A stretch of 64,000 nt of DNA from Aurifilum marmelostoma (taxonomy: Eukaryota; Ascomycota; Sordariomycetes; Diaporthales; Cryphonectriaceae), in contig JAMXSV010000018.1 of assembly GCA_027559495.1 (NCBI GenBank), forward strand, positions 1,116,001 through 1,180,000. Reading direction: 5' to 3'. Under the pieces are notes generated by a model. The model searched no databases and had not been told where the DNA came from. It was given only the letters and a program-made list of their open reading frames with translations. Both the position numbers and the translations under genes were made by a program. This document shows positions 48,855 through 61,369 of this stretch, one piece after another. Each line of letters opens with the position of its first letter. Position 1 is the first letter of the stretch.

Positions 48855-49301
48855 GGCAGAAGGTAATTAGGTGTCATTGCTGAGACCAACAAAATCGCCC
48901 GGCCAATTGTAGTAGACTTCACAGCTGGGGACGATATTTGAAAGTAAGACCATGTACAGACCACTGCGAATCCTGAACTTTGTTTTACCGAATCAATCTT
49001 TTTTTGTCTGTATTATTCGGCCCCGAGATTTGCTAAACTCCAGGTTTCATCGTCTAAGCACTTCGCTGGACAAAGACCATCTTAGGGTTGCCACAAAAAA
49101 TGGCGAGTGACCATTTTCATGATCCTGAAGCCCGCAGACATATCTGTCTCGATCTGACGCTCTATCGCGAATAGTAACAACAGTATGCCCTGATTGTCAT
49201 ATGTACACAAGCAACGCAGAACCCGAGAATGCATTCTGTCTTGTGAATTTTCCTTCTCCTGCTCCAAACTTCGAGTGCTGCTTGCAGGTGCTGCATTAGT
49301 C
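48855..49301. other. Convergent intergenic region
   Basis: 447 bases between the 3' ends of the membrane-protein gene and the F-box-like gene. Nothing is recognised. Confidence 0.4.
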
Positions 49302-50098
49302 CTATACGTAAAGGTGAACGTCCGGCGGACCACCATCAAAAACCATCTCGACCCAGTTTGTGGCCTCAGGACACATGTTTGCAATCATGTACAGCGCGTT
49401 CACGACACGTTTGATGGGCACATGATGAGCCAAACCTTCCGCGGGCACTTCCCAGCGATCTTCTAATCGTGAGAGTGCTTTCTCAAAGGACTTGTCGACA
49501 GCATCCAGATTCGTCCAGTCGAACTTATCTTTGCCGATCCTCCTGAAACTTTTGCGCTTTATGTGGTAGTGCGTACAGTCGAACCCGAAGTGCAGGTGCC
49601 CTGGCCCATAGTAGCCCTCGCCGTCACCCACGATGTGATCGAGCTCTATCCAGCACCTTGCCGATATGTTCTTGATAAAGCGCAGCCACGTAGTATGCAT
49701 TCCGCCGGGTCCGCCCGCGGCGAAGACACGCATCATCCTGACGAAACGGTACCAGGTATCCGCGGTGCCATGAGTACTCGGCGCAGGAATTTTGAGCGCA
49801 AATAGGTTCTCGCTGTAGTAGATGGGAAGAGCCTCGGTGCGGATCCAGCGGCTGACGCGCGTTAAAGGAGGCTGTACGAGCGTGGGCTTGTAATCAGCAT
49901 TGAAATCGTCGTCGACGAGAACGAGGTAGTAGATGCATTTGCGCAGCTCGGCAGGGAGCGGTAAAGTGAGACGCATGTGGGTTTCCTATTCGCAAGGAAC
50001 ACTGATGATTAGACGGAAACACTACCGCAACCGATGACGGCAGAAATCCGAATAGGATTCGGTGCTCCACCAACCTGGGCTTGTATGGGATTGCCCAT
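49302..50098 (-). CDS. F-box-like / fungal LPAELR-motif protein (paralog 1)
   Basis: Exons 50098-50075 and 49985-49302 give 235 residues. The N-terminal LPLPAELRKCIYYLVL is the short F-box-like opening common in large families of fungal proteins of unknown role. It is followed by PPLTRVSRWIRTEALPIYYSENLFAL, the second conserved block of these proteins. The first exon, only eight codons, is inferred from splice sites GTTGGT and GAATAG and gives an ATG followed by QAQETHMRL; starting at the internal Met (49976) is possible. The gene at 51056-52091 has the same two blocks, so the two are probably old duplicates. If the F-box is real, it would be a substrate adaptor for SCF ubiquitin ligases, but the motif is degenerate. 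Confidence 0.6.
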
Positions 50099-51055
50099 CT
50101 TGGCTTGAGAAGCAGTACGAACGTCGCTGAAGAGAACCTAGAGCGGTTAACACACGTGATCTCCGCAAATAATGTTTGGAAATGGGTAGTGGAAGTCATT
50201 GTAGGCATACCTTGGGCCCGTAAGGCTCATCAACTGGCAGTATTCAAATGTCTTGCCAAGGAGTCTGTTGTCGTGTTGAAGGAAGAGACTGGCTTATTAG
50301 GTGAAAATCCCATGGAGATTCCGGATGAAGAAGGACTGCTGGAGGAATACGGGAGTCATGTACGGTTCGAAATCCTGATGGAAGCTCGAAATGCGCCTTC
50401 CCGACATAAATGATGTCTCTGAGGAGGATGAGGCAGGTGCAAGTCTAAAGCATAGTTAGCTCAAAGTGCCCTCGAGGCTGCTCGATGACTCAGCATTTCC
50501 AGTGACTAGATTGACCACTTACAAGGCCGCTTCCAGACTAAGTCACAGGGATCAGGCCTTGAAAGGCAGCATTCTGACCAATCATGTATGAAGGTAATGT
50601 GCAGGGTGGTGTTGTGTCGACCAGGCGCAATCTGGGCATGACACTAGGTACCCAGTCTCCTCTGATGGCGATTGGGTTCCCAGCTGATTTGTTGGTTCGC
50701 CAGCCATTGTATATTAATGCGGTGCCAGGCTTAGGATCGGTTAAGTGTTCGACTAGCACCAGAGGGCAGGCTCTCGAGAATCCCCTACTATACGATGATA
50801 CAGCAAGTACAAGCCTAGAAAGAAGTGACGGTTGGCCCACATCGGGCGTTAAAGAAAAGTCCGATCGTGCATCTCCTCATGCTTATAGGATGTCATGTCT
50901 AGTGATGGCCGTCATGGTCGCATCACGCAGTCTCATGAAGGAGGTTTCGCCCTCCCAGGAATCGTCCCGTTCATTGTGATTGACGTCTAGAGGATGGGAG
51001 GCTTCACTCGGGGCGATCGGCCGCACTTTGATTCGCGTTGCCCCTGCGGGTAGCA
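50099..51055. other. Intergenic region between the F-box-like paralogs
   Basis: 957 bases. Plus-strand open frames at 50081-50413 and 50584-50979 show no conserved motif; the first overlaps the first exon and upstream region of the paralog on the other strand. Not called as genes. Confidence 0.4.
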
Positions 51056-52091
51056 TCACGGTCTGCATACAGTCTTCCCCGTGCCTAACAGCCACTCTTG
51101 CTCGCCAGTGTCTTGTCTGGGTATGTAGAGTAGCTCAATGCCCTTAGCATTGGCGTCCCCAACCCAACCATCAATCCAGAGGCGGCAATAGCTCTTGAGG
51201 GAGGGGCATGTCCTCAGCAACAGGAACAGGACCCTGGCTAGGTTGTTGACGGTCGCCGGGCTTTTCAGGTGGCCTGCGTCGACGTCCTCTTCCTGTATAT
51301 CGAACCAGGTGCTGATGGCGTGGTATATCACCCTTGAGACGTCGGATAGGCTGGACCAGTCCACGTAGTTGAGCGTGACGTCCACTCGGTGCGGTAAAAG
51401 CCCGGTCCTCCTAGCGACAACGGGGTCGCTGAGATAGAAGTTGGCGAAGCTGCAAGCCCGCCGCTCCTCAGTCTCAAAGAGTCTATATTCCAGCGAGATG
51501 GATCGAAGGGCGCCGAAGCTGCCGCATGGACCACCCGCGCCGCCAATGCCGCCCTGGATGAGACACTCGAGAGGACCGAAGAACTGTGCCCAGGACCTGA
51601 ATGGATAGGACTCGTCGTTATACTCTTGGGCCATGACGACCGCAAACTTATGGTCGCGGTAAAAGATATACAGCACCTCGTGACGCAGGAGCCTGCTGAC
51701 ACGCGCAAGAGCTGGCTGGCTCAAGGAGGTGAAGACTTGATCGCCATCCTTGGAAACCAAGAGATCGGCCAGGTATTCTCGGTAGACCATGCAACGGATT
51801 TCGGCTGGAAGACGCAGGAAAAACGATCGGCGCTATATACCGAAAGTGAAAGATGATTAGTTTCTTTACGTCAACCTAGAGGATAATAGTAATAGGTGCC
51901 CCTGCACGACACAATGCACGGGATGCAGTGGTGATTGAAGTAGTCAGGGCCAGTTCATGTCGTGATGCACACGGCGATAGCATATGGCTGCGAGAACAAG
52001 GCCCTGAGGATACAATGAAGGATGGAGTAGAACTTACCAGCTGACCCAGGGCTCTCTTGACTGCAAGACGCTGGGATCGTCGTGGGGACAT
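51056..52091 (-). CDS. F-box-like / fungal LPAEIR-motif protein (paralog 2)
   Basis: Exons 52091-52038 and 51832-51056 give 276 residues. The basic first exon (MSPRRSQRLAVKRAL) ends at donor GTAAGT. The second exon starts at acceptor TATAG and at once supplies FFLRLPAEIRCMVYREYL, the F-box-like motif, which an ATG-only frame would miss. The block QPALARVSRLLRHEVLYIFYRDHKFAV matches its neighbour's second block. The rest (a WxxL-type helix-rich region ending in DGWVGDANAKGIELLYIP) also parallels the neighbour's end. Function is unknown; adaptor of a ubiquitin ligase is the family guess. Confidence 0.6.
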
Positions 52092-53708
52092 GGTGAATAG
52101 GAAGAGAGATTAGGTTCTCTCTTGGTCACTGCCTAATGTTGGAGGTTTGTTGTGGATAATTGTCGTGTTGTCTTTTGGTAGTTTCAAAAGGGAAGAGAAG
52201 ATGGAGGAATAGGAGAGGCCAGAGATGGTTGAAGCAATTTCAGACTGCATTTATAGAAAGGATGAGAGAAGGCAGGCCAAGTATATAAGTGGGTAAAAAG
52301 TGTGGGCGCTAGAAGTATTCACAGTCAATGGATGCGTCTATGGAAAATTGCGGGCTCAATGCATTCACATATATAGCCGGCTGGCATCTCTGCTTCACAG
52401 CTTGTGGCAAACAAGTGATATCTGCAGAGGTTTGCCAGCTTTTCCCAGTGGACCTTTGCGCTTCCCTGACCGTCCTCCTTTCATTTTCAGGAGCCACCAC
52501 AGTTGACAAAACTTCTTGATGATGGCATCAACGGCCAAACCCGAGGAGGTATGTTTGATGGAAACAAAACATTCCTCCCCTTCATATCAGCAATGACTCA
52601 AAACACTCATCTGGGATGGTGTTTTCCTTGGATATCATTTGGGAGGGCAACAAGGCTGGTTGGCAAACAATGAGTGGCCCTAGCAAGACGCCAGAATCGC
52701 CGAGATCATCAGGATCGTGCTAAACACTGACTAACAAATTCCTGCAGACCTATTCTATTCATCCTCTGAACTGCCGAGTCTACAAGAGTATGCTATACAA
52801 AGCCAAGCATATTGCACATTCCCAACACCTTCAGCTTTAATATCCAAGATGAGCCTACAAGCTTTTCGCTCCAAAATATGACTTGCCAAGAGTGGAGCTC
52901 CCTCAGCCTACCTGTTTACTGCACTGTCAGTGGTTTTCAGAACGAGTTAACACAGTTCAAGGGGACAATGAGCTTCAAGGACTTCCAGGTATGCTTCATG
53001 CCAGGTACTCAGGCCGAGAATACAACTACATATGAACGACTGTTGCTGACCCAGATGGCTGCTTTCCGTAACTCTAAGAATATGCTAATGAACTCGAGGG
53101 TCATGTGGTGGAAAAAACGAAGACTAGATGGACGGGATTCCGGGGATGGTGGAATTGCCATGAATAAAATGCCTTGTGATGATCTACCACAAAATGATCT
53201 CATGAAGAGGCTTACTGCTTCCTTGAGTATCCAGTGAAGATCATCAAACAATTGCGCCGGCCTCAGACTCTACAAGTCTCACCGATCCCAGCCATATTCC
53301 CAGGCTACTTAGCAAAGCAGAGAAGGTTTCATTACGAAGGCTCTGGCAAATTTGGCTCACAAATGTCTCTACTTAACCCACACCCGCGTTGCCCCCCCCC
53401 CCCCAACCAGGGAAAAAAAAAGAAAAAAGGAAAAGACTATCAATATCATTGTTCCCTGTTGCAATTATTTGTTCAAGACTGATAGATCTCTCTGCCCCTA
53501 ATGTAAGCTCCCATATCAACTTTATCGACTTAGAGACAGTTGTCAGGCTCCAAAACAGTGATCAGAGCGCAAGCAACAAGATGTTGTCTCAGCAGTATAA
53601 TGTACATGGAGGCTGCCCAAGTGTTTATTCATATACGGTTAAACTATACTAGTACTTTGTACTTTGATTCTAAGTGATGATGCATTGCCTCTTTCACACA
53701 ATCACCCA
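52092..53708. other. Intergenic region
   Basis: 1.6 kb. A C13 tract at 53392-53404 is followed by an A-rich stretch. An open frame at 52812-53237 (141 residues) has no recognised domain and is not called. The region is AT-richer than its flanks. Confidence 0.4.
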
Positions 53709-55341
53709 CTACCAAGTCCACCACCAGGCTACCACCAGCTCCTCCCTGTGCCCATCTACAGTAGTATCTGTCGTTGACCGGATGACATGAGCTTCACGGC
53801 TTTGCCTGGCCAGCTTCTTATTGCTGAAGAAGTACCACAGACTGTGCAGAACAATCTGGACAATGTTCACGCCCGTCAGTGCCAGGCATGCTGTGAAGGC
53901 GTGAAGGTAGAGCGGTGAGTCCTCGGTGCGGAAGACCTGTGAACCAGCGATTCCTGCCGCGTTGGCAGCCATGATAATCATCCTGTAGTTCAAGCACAAA
54001 TTAACACGGTTAGTAAAGTTTCTCCACAATACAAATACAATGAAAGATAGCGAAAGCCAAGATGGGAGATGCTGCTTACGCCATAGCGACACTCCTCTCC
54101 TGGGGATTTTGACAGTTTGCTGACAGCCAGCCCACATTCTGGATATGCACAACCGAGTTCGTTGCCATCGAGAACACCACGGCCGCATACTTCCGCCCCG
54201 TGGACCATCCTTCGGCTGTGCCCTCGCGCAGACACGAGAAGGCAATGGTAGACCACACAGCGGCAAACACAACAAAAGGACCCTTCCTGCCTGTCTTGTC
54301 GCACAGCCAACCCAGGGTGATGACCATCACCACGGCGATAAACGGACCCACGCTAGCCATGGCGTTGGCGTGCACCGTGCTGTACCCGAAGCTCTTGATG
54401 ACGGACGGGCCATACGTGTTGATGGCATTGACAGGGATGGTCGCAGTCAAGGTGATGAGCATGTGCACGAGGATTCGCGGCTTGCGCAGGGTAGTGGCGA
54501 CGTCGTGGGCCGAGATGTGGAGATGGTTGGTGGTCTTGGCCGGGTCGTCGAGGAGCACGCGGCGCACAAGGATGTAGCTCTCGCGCTGGTCGAAATAGGA
54601 CCAGCGGCCGAAGCTGATGAAGGGGTGACCATCGCCTACGCGTGGGGGCAGAAATAGAAAGAAGATGATGCCCACGCCAATGGTGATGCAGCCCTCGACG
54701 ATGAACAGCCAGCGCCAGCCCGCAACGCCGTACCGGTCGCCCATGGTGAGGATGCCTGCGCCGATGAGTGAGGTCAGGGCGACGGCCAGGAGGTTTCCGA
54801 GGAAGAAGATGGACACGCGCAGGCTGGTCTCGTCGCGCTTGTACCAGGTCGACATGGTGTACAGGGCGCCTGGGATGAAGCCAGCCTCGCACAGGCCCAA
54901 CAAGATGCGAGTGACGAGGTATCCTGCATAGTTGGTGATAAAGTTCTGGAAGAGGGCGACGAGGCCCCAGGCGATGATCTGGCCCGAGAGCCAACGTTTG
55001 GGACCGATCCTCTGCAGGATGACGTTGGAGGGGATCTCGAGAAGCACGATGCCCAGCGACAGGAGGGCGGTGCCGACGTTGATCTGGTTGGTGTTGACGC
55101 CCAGATCGGTAGTGATGGTGCTCGTCAAGGCGTTGGAGATGTTTCCTCTGTCCATCTGCAGGGCGAAGAAGGCAAGGCCCAAGATGGGCAGGAGGATGAG
55201 ATCAAGCTTGGCCTTGATCCGTCGCTCCTCATCCTCGCTCCAGTCTGCGACAGTTGTCTCGTCCACATTAACGGCAGCTGTCTCCTCATCCACAGAGCCG
55301 CCTCTTCCCGCCTTCACATCATAGACCTCGGGCGACACCAT
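53709..55341 (-). CDS. MFS transporter, anion:cation symporter (allantoate-permease/Dal5-like) family
   Basis: Exons 55341-54080 and 53982-53709 give 511 residues with about 12 membrane helices. The N-terminal acidic tail is followed by KLDLILLPILGLAFFALQMDRGNI, the first-helix pattern of the family. The loop RIGPKRWLSGQ, the motif TRILLGLCEAGFIPGALY and the second-half CDKTGRKGPF are also typical. The intron (GTAAGC ... CTACAG) is placed so that VAMAMIIMAANAAGIAGSQVF reads through helix 10-11. The family takes up small organic anions such as allantoate, nicotinate, pantothenate or biotin precursors. It faces the Zn2Cys6 regulator across a 1.4-kb shared upstream region, so it may be a target of that regulator. 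Substrate unknown. A link to the cluster's amidohydrolase is possible but the distance argues against it. Confidence 0.9.
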
Positions 55342-56761
55342 CCTTGGCCGGCTGTCTTGCTTCCAGGCCTGTACCTGAGACGGACAGCAAAGTAGGAAAG
55401 GTTTGAAGGAGTAATATCAGTAGTAGTTGCAGCCTGGGGGGAGTCGAGGTGAATAACCACAAGACTTAGATGAATAGTACATGTGAAATAGCAATGGGAT
55501 TGATCAACAAAAAGGCGGTGGAGGGTAAGAGACGTCTTGGAAGATGGATGAATAGCCCCTGAAACTTTGTATATGTCCGTGAGCGCGGCACAGAAGCAGA
55601 CATCCCAACCATTATACTAAATACATCCTCGAACCCTACCAAACCTTTTTACTCGATACGTCGGGAATACTGTCGGTGGTAAAAACGTCAGCGTGTCTTG
55701 CTTGTTGGACAAAAAGACCACGATAATGATGCCTGCAGCCACATTCTCTCCACATATGCGCATGATTCTTTTCATCCATCACAGGGGCGACGAATCTTTT
55801 GCAAGGATGTGACGAATAAGACGGTCAGAATGGTCACTATCTCGCGGTTAGCAAGGAGGTCGTTCCCAGAGCTCTGGGCCCGATGCGCATGATTTCCTGG
55901 GTCTGCGTCGTTAGCCGCACTGACGTGCTTCCGCCCCAGGGTTGACGTGATCCTAGGTGTTGTACTTCTGAGGATTTAGCTCTGTGGGTGGTACACACAC
56001 TTCCCATTTACTGTTGACTGCCGATACCCGAGGACCCGAGTTGCATAGGAAGATGCCCAGCATTGTGAGACAGTAGCCATCAACAAGAAACCAGGAGAAT
56101 CGAATTCAAGAGTCGGAGGCAGTAGATGAGGAGGTATATCGCAGAGGCCTGAAAATGTCAAAGAAACCCATCTCTTCGTCTCTTGAACTGGACCGGTGCT
56201 GCGTCCGCAGCCAAGGCTTCTGAGGCGTCGGAAACGGAAACATTCAAGTCGTGCGCTTCGGCCCGAGAAAGAGACGGCCCTTCTTCAATGGACCATCGTT
56301 GGGACTCGTAGTGAAAATGTAGATGAGGACTCACTAAACGATCAGTTGGCGACGATCTCGGCTCGGAGGCGAGCATCCGGAGATGGAGCCCACTAAAACG
56401 AAGCCACAGTCCAAGTTGGATTCCGCTGTGCTCAAGCCTAACAGCACTTGTGGCTTGTTTCAAGCTACAGTACTTAGCATCATCATTTAGGCCCTCACCT
56501 TGCTGCCTCAACAACCAGCACAGGGAGTGGTCTCGGCAAAGGGCCCCACTCTCTCCCTCTCTCTCTCTACCCAGTAATCAATCCGTCCACAGTGGCTTTT
56601 GGGCCCACAGGCAACAGACTCGGACCATAATCGACCCCTCTACGATGTCAAACAGTCTCGCTAGACCATTGTGAAAGGCAAAAAAAGAGCGTACACACGT
56701 ACTTCCACGGAAGGGAACCCGGAACGGAACCCTCAGTCAAGGGGTGGTAGGCCAGCTCGCC
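55342..56761. promoter_or_regulatory. Divergent promoter region between MFS transporter and Zn2Cys6 regulator
   Basis: 1.4 kb between start codons facing apart. A CT-rich stretch lies at 56540-56575, before the regulator ATG. Open frames inside it (for example 56158-56514 minus) have no family features. Confidence 0.45.
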
Positions 56762-59499
56762 ATGGCAGACCCTTCTTCTTTTCCCTCTCACACGCCAGAG
56801 ACAACACATCAGCCGCAGCAGCAACAGCAGCAGTCCCAGTCTCAGCCACATCACCTCCGCAGCTGTGTGCTCTGTCGCCAGAGAAAAGTCAAATGTGACC
56901 GACAGCAGCCGTGCTCAAACTGTACCCGGTCCGGAAATGACTGCGTCTACCCGATAGGCCGTGGTAGGGCCCCAAAGAGGTCTAGGCGTGAGGTTGAGGC
57001 ACAGCTCGCGGACAAGCTCTCGAGACTCGAGACCATCATCAAGCGGCTGGCAACGGAGAATGCATCTCAGGCGAATGGCCAGCCATCAGTGCGGCAGACA
57101 GACTGCCCAGGGTCAGGACATTCTCATCCGACTGTTAATGATGACGCCGGTAGCAATATCGATATATCCAAGACCGGGAGTTTTCCATCATCATCAACCC
57201 CACCACCACCACTACCATCAGCTCGTTCAATAGACTCGCAACATCTGACTCACCCTCCAGCCGTTCCTGATCGGCCCAGCAGTCCTGGTGTCTCTTCTGT
57301 CGAGGATCAGCTTAATCGTTTGGTGATAGACCCGAAGAAAAGTTTTTATGTCAGCAATCCATTATGGGCTAGTCTGGCCAGTGAGGTAGGTGGACGAGTT
57401 AAGGTTATGGTAACCATGTGCTTTCTAGTTTCTGATCTCATCTGACAACGCCTCATGACTAGATCAATGAAATACGGGAGATCATTGTCAAGCCAGAGGA
57501 AGAACAGGACGAAGATGACCCTGTCACAGCGTGGACAGAGGTCCCGCCAGCCAGCGAGAGCATCAATGCCGCTCTCTTTGGGTACAGATCCCTCGCATAC
57601 TCTCTAAAACCCTATCATCCACTTCTGCCCCAGGCCATCGATATCTACTCAGCCTTTGCCGAGAACGTCGCACCCGTCCTGAGACTCTTCCACATGCCTA
57701 CCTTGTCTCAACTCTATCGAGAAGCCATCGCGTCGACAGAACCTCTGGACAAGAATACCGAGGCCCTCGTCTTTGCCATCTACTACTCGGGCATCATGAG
57801 CATGCCTCCGGACCAGTGCACCAAACTCCTCGGCCTAGCTCGACCCGCCGCCATCGAGCGCTACCGCTTCGCCACAGAGCAGGCAATCGCCCGCGCCGAC
57901 CTGCTCAATACGCAGAGCATTGTCCTCCTGCAGGCGGTGGCACTGTTCCTCTCCGCCTGGCGCTGCCAGAATGACACCCGCGCCTCGTGGTCGCTGACAA
58001 CGGTCATCTTCCACCTGGCGCAGACAATGGGCCTTCACCGGGACGGCACCGTCTTTGGGCTAAACCCCTTCGACACGGAGATTCGCAGGCGCCTGTGGTG
58101 GCACATTTGTGTTCTGGACAGCCGCTCCTCAGATCATCACGGGTTCGGTCCCATCATGTACCAGTCCGCCTTTGACACGCGCATCCCGCTTCATATCAAT
58201 GATGCCGATCTCTGGCCCGGCATGACGGAGCCGCCCAGAGAAAGGGATGAGGCGACGGACATGACATTCTGTCTAGTCCGCTGTGAGAGTCTGTACACGG
58301 CTGTGAAGGCCAGGCTGCTATCGCCTGACCCGCCTGGCTTGCAGGGACCGATAGATGGGAAGCCTGAAAAGTCGGCAAAAGAGCGCGCGCAACTACTACA
58401 AGACCTGGAGACCAAGCTGAAGGGTCGTTACTTGCCCATATGCGACACGTCCTCGCCTATATTACTTCTTGCGTCTTTACTGGCCAAGCTCATCTGTCTA
58501 CACTTCCGTCTTATCGTGTACTTCCCTTTACGGCTTGCAGAGACCAAACCGAACACATCAAACAACCCTGCTGATCAGTCGGCGGGAATAGCAGCAGCAG
58601 CAGCAGCCGCCCCATCATCATCATCATCACTACCAATCCCGTTAGGCTCCTCATTGACAACAACACAAGCCACCACAGCATCGAATACCGTCAAGTGTGA
58701 GGGCGACGAGCCAACCCACTCTTCATCTTCGCCCCATCCGGGAACCGAGCTGCCAGGTGTCATGACCCGCGACCAGCTTTTCCAGTCTGCCGTCGAAATC
58801 CTCGAGCTGTCCAGCCAGATATTTACCGTCCCCGCCCTCAGACAATGGCGATGGTATTCCGGGAGCCACGTTCAGTGGCACGTCGTCGCCTTTGTGCTGT
58901 CCGAGATCTGCAGCCGACCTCCTTCGCCCGAGTGTGATCGCGCCTGGGACCGTGTGACGAAGATGTATGATGCTTGGAACATGCATCAGTCTGTGTCGCA
59001 GGGGCTTATGTGGAAGTCAGTGCGCAGGCTGATGGTGAAGGCGAAGCATGTGCGTGTGCTGCAGGCTCAGGTGGGCAGGATGCGTCAGGGTGGTGGTGGG
59101 GGTGGTGAAGGTAGTCCCTCCAAGGCACAGGATATCTATCCATGTGTGCAGTTGGACTGGGTTACCAATACCGGCTACACACCCTCTGGGGCCGCCAGCA
59201 CAAACTCGACCGCCTTTCCAGCATGGGGCGAGCCACTCGGTCCTGGCAGCTCCGCTGGGACAGGCCTTGGAACAACAGCTACAGCTGGTTTTGGCTCGGA
59301 ACGAGATGTCTTCGGGATAGACTACACAAGTGACCCCTTCATTGACCTGATCAACCTGTCATCCGACATCCCCATGACCGACATCTTTACTATGCCCGGT
59401 GTTGATTCTGGCGGTAACGAAAGTGGCGGCGGGGTTGACCTTGGAGATTTCTCCTTTAGTGAACCCGTTGTCCCTCCACCGGACTGGACCCTGCGATGA
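56762..59499 (+). CDS. Zn2Cys6 fungal-specific transcription factor
   Basis: Exons 56762-57385 and 57463-59499 give 886 residues. A Gln-rich N-terminus is followed by a complete binuclear zinc cluster with Cys35, 38, 45, 51, 54 and 61 (spacing 2-6-5-2-6), then a basic linker and a short coiled coil (about 77-100). The second exon has the fungal-specific regulatory domain, with the diagnostic [12 protein letters not shown] around residue 416. Low-complexity Ala, Ser and Gly runs lie further on. The C-terminus is acidic and hydrophobic ([19 protein letters not shown]), a plausible activation region. The start at 56762 was chosen because it directly precedes the Gln-rich tail; a Met six codons upstream is in frame. 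The MFS gene divergent from it is the likeliest target. It is too far from the lipopeptide cluster to assume control of it. Confidence 0.9.
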
Positions 59500-61369
59500 G
59501 ATCAGAGTGACTCGATTTTGGACTTGCAATGTCCACTACGTATCTTGGTCGTGTCAGTCTACGGTTGAGAGGGGGCATTATACGTTCTCCGCGTCACACA
59601 GGCTCCATCGTGCAAGACATCGTTTCGATGCCCCCGATGCCGTATTAGCTTAGTCGCCTCAGCGATATGAGCTCAGGCGCCCGCATCGATCGTCCTGAGC
59701 TTAAGCACAGGGCATGCTGGAGGCATGAAGACCTCGCATCTTGGGGAGCTTTGTCTTTGTGTTTGAATACATAATCCCACTCCAATCCTGCAGAGTCAGG
59801 TACTTGCCTTCTGCCAACAAACATGCACAGCCCTCAACTTCTCAGACAGAATCTAGGCGAGGACCATGGGAAGGGAGGCTTCTCATCGAGACTGCTCCCA
59901 TGCTGCCAATATTGCTGCTGGACAAATGATGGATGAAGATTCGGGCAGTTGTTGCTCGTCGCACGCATCAGAGGCGTCTTGAGCACGGGCGTGCTCGTCG
60001 TGGGGGCTCTCCTCCGCAGCGTGAATTGGCTGACTGGGCACCTTCACATTCACGGAGGGGGTAGTTGATGATTCCTGGGGCGGTTGGGGATAGGCATATA
60101 TTAACGAAAGTCTCATGACTTCAGGTCAGACTCTCATGCGAAGCTGTGGATTCTCAACTCATATAGCTCTAGAACATATCGTATGCAGCCATCATCACCT
60201 TTTTCTCATGACGCCATGACTTATATTTTCTGCTTGGACTTCTACAAACACACAGCTAGGAGACAACGATAACAACACTCTTGTCCAGCGGTTGATTGTG
60301 AATCAGGGGCCACCTTCGTCGCGGCGGCTGGGAGCTCGGAAGGCTGATAACTCCACGGTGAGAATGCCTTTCGCGGGTTCGATGGTTCTGTCATCAGAAC
60401 CTGTATTTGAAGAAAACATAGGTTCTTCAGTGACAGCGCAGGCTACCCTGCCTACTTACTTAAATAAGCAGGACGAGACGTCTGTCGATATTCGTCATGC
60501 CCTAGGATCCCTTCTCAGTTGATGACTCCTGAGCAGGCCCCAGGCCACGACACCACCCAATAGACGCGACAGGTAGGTGGCTAACACCGTCCTATATGGA
60601 CGCCCAAGCCCCAGAAACCACCTTCCCAGCCCCCAGAACCCAACGCTCGGATGCTCTCGCAGGCATAAAAAGCATAGCTGGTATGAGCTTGGCATGTGCT
60701 TCCTTGAAAGGAGCCAAAAAGAAAACGCGGACTGGGACAATTTGTCAGCCATGTAAATGACAGTAGGGCCCGTATCACAACTACACGGTGACCGTAGAGG
60801 CGCAGGCGAGGCGAAGGCTCAGCAGATGGCTCCGCCTTAACACGGAGTACAGTTGAATAGGCAGGATCCTCAAATTGGCGTCGGAGCAACCGTTGGAGCA
60901 ATCGGCTCGTACTATACCCTTAGGCTAAGAGTCGAGAGGCATGAAGATCAGTGAGACTTGAAACTCACGACGTCTATTGAGAATGGCACATAAGAACCAG
61001 GCCACGCCTATCCATATGTAGGCTCCTATATCAGCCACTCTCCCTTTATCTGTTGGCAGCGCATGTCTGCATCTAACTTAAACACTACGCCCGATAAATC
61101 CCACGCCTACTCGTCGCCTGAGGAATCGACTCTCCGCTCCCTTCTCAAGTCCAATCCCGTATAGAGTGGCGTTTCACAAAAGACATGCAAGCAGGCATGC
61201 CAAGTCTCTTTTTTTTGTTCTTTTCTTTGCCCAAGCGTCATTGATGGGTTGTCTCGCGGCGTCTTGTATTGTCTCCCTCCTTGTCAAAGCTGGTATTGTA
61301 CAGATTTCCCCAAATCTCTTCCACCTCGGTCCGATCGGGACTGCTTCCGCGACATGGTGTGAAGAGTAT
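59500..61369. other. Intergenic region
   Basis: 1.9 kb between the regulator and mitochondrial ACP 3' ends. Only short frames without family likeness are present (for example 60292-60522 plus, 60581-60901 minus). Nothing else is recognised. Confidence 0.4.

Noticed and set aside
50361..50380. B-box-like string (ggttcgaaatcc) suggesting a tRNA
   Set aside because: The spacing is off by one base and no A box or cloverleaf precedes it.
50081..50413. Plus-strand open frame of 110 residues
   Set aside because: It overlaps the first exon and 5' side of the minus-strand F-box-like gene, and shows no conserved motif.
50584..50979. Plus-strand open frame of 131 residues
   Set aside because: Sequence looks random, with no domain, signal peptide or membrane segment.
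52812..53237. Plus-strand open frame of 141 residues
   Set aside because: No recognised family and no clear exon partner; could be a gene remnant but support is too thin.
54353..54994. 213-residue minus-strand frame rich in Arg, Pro and His
   Set aside because: A GC-rich shadow of the MFS transporter exon.
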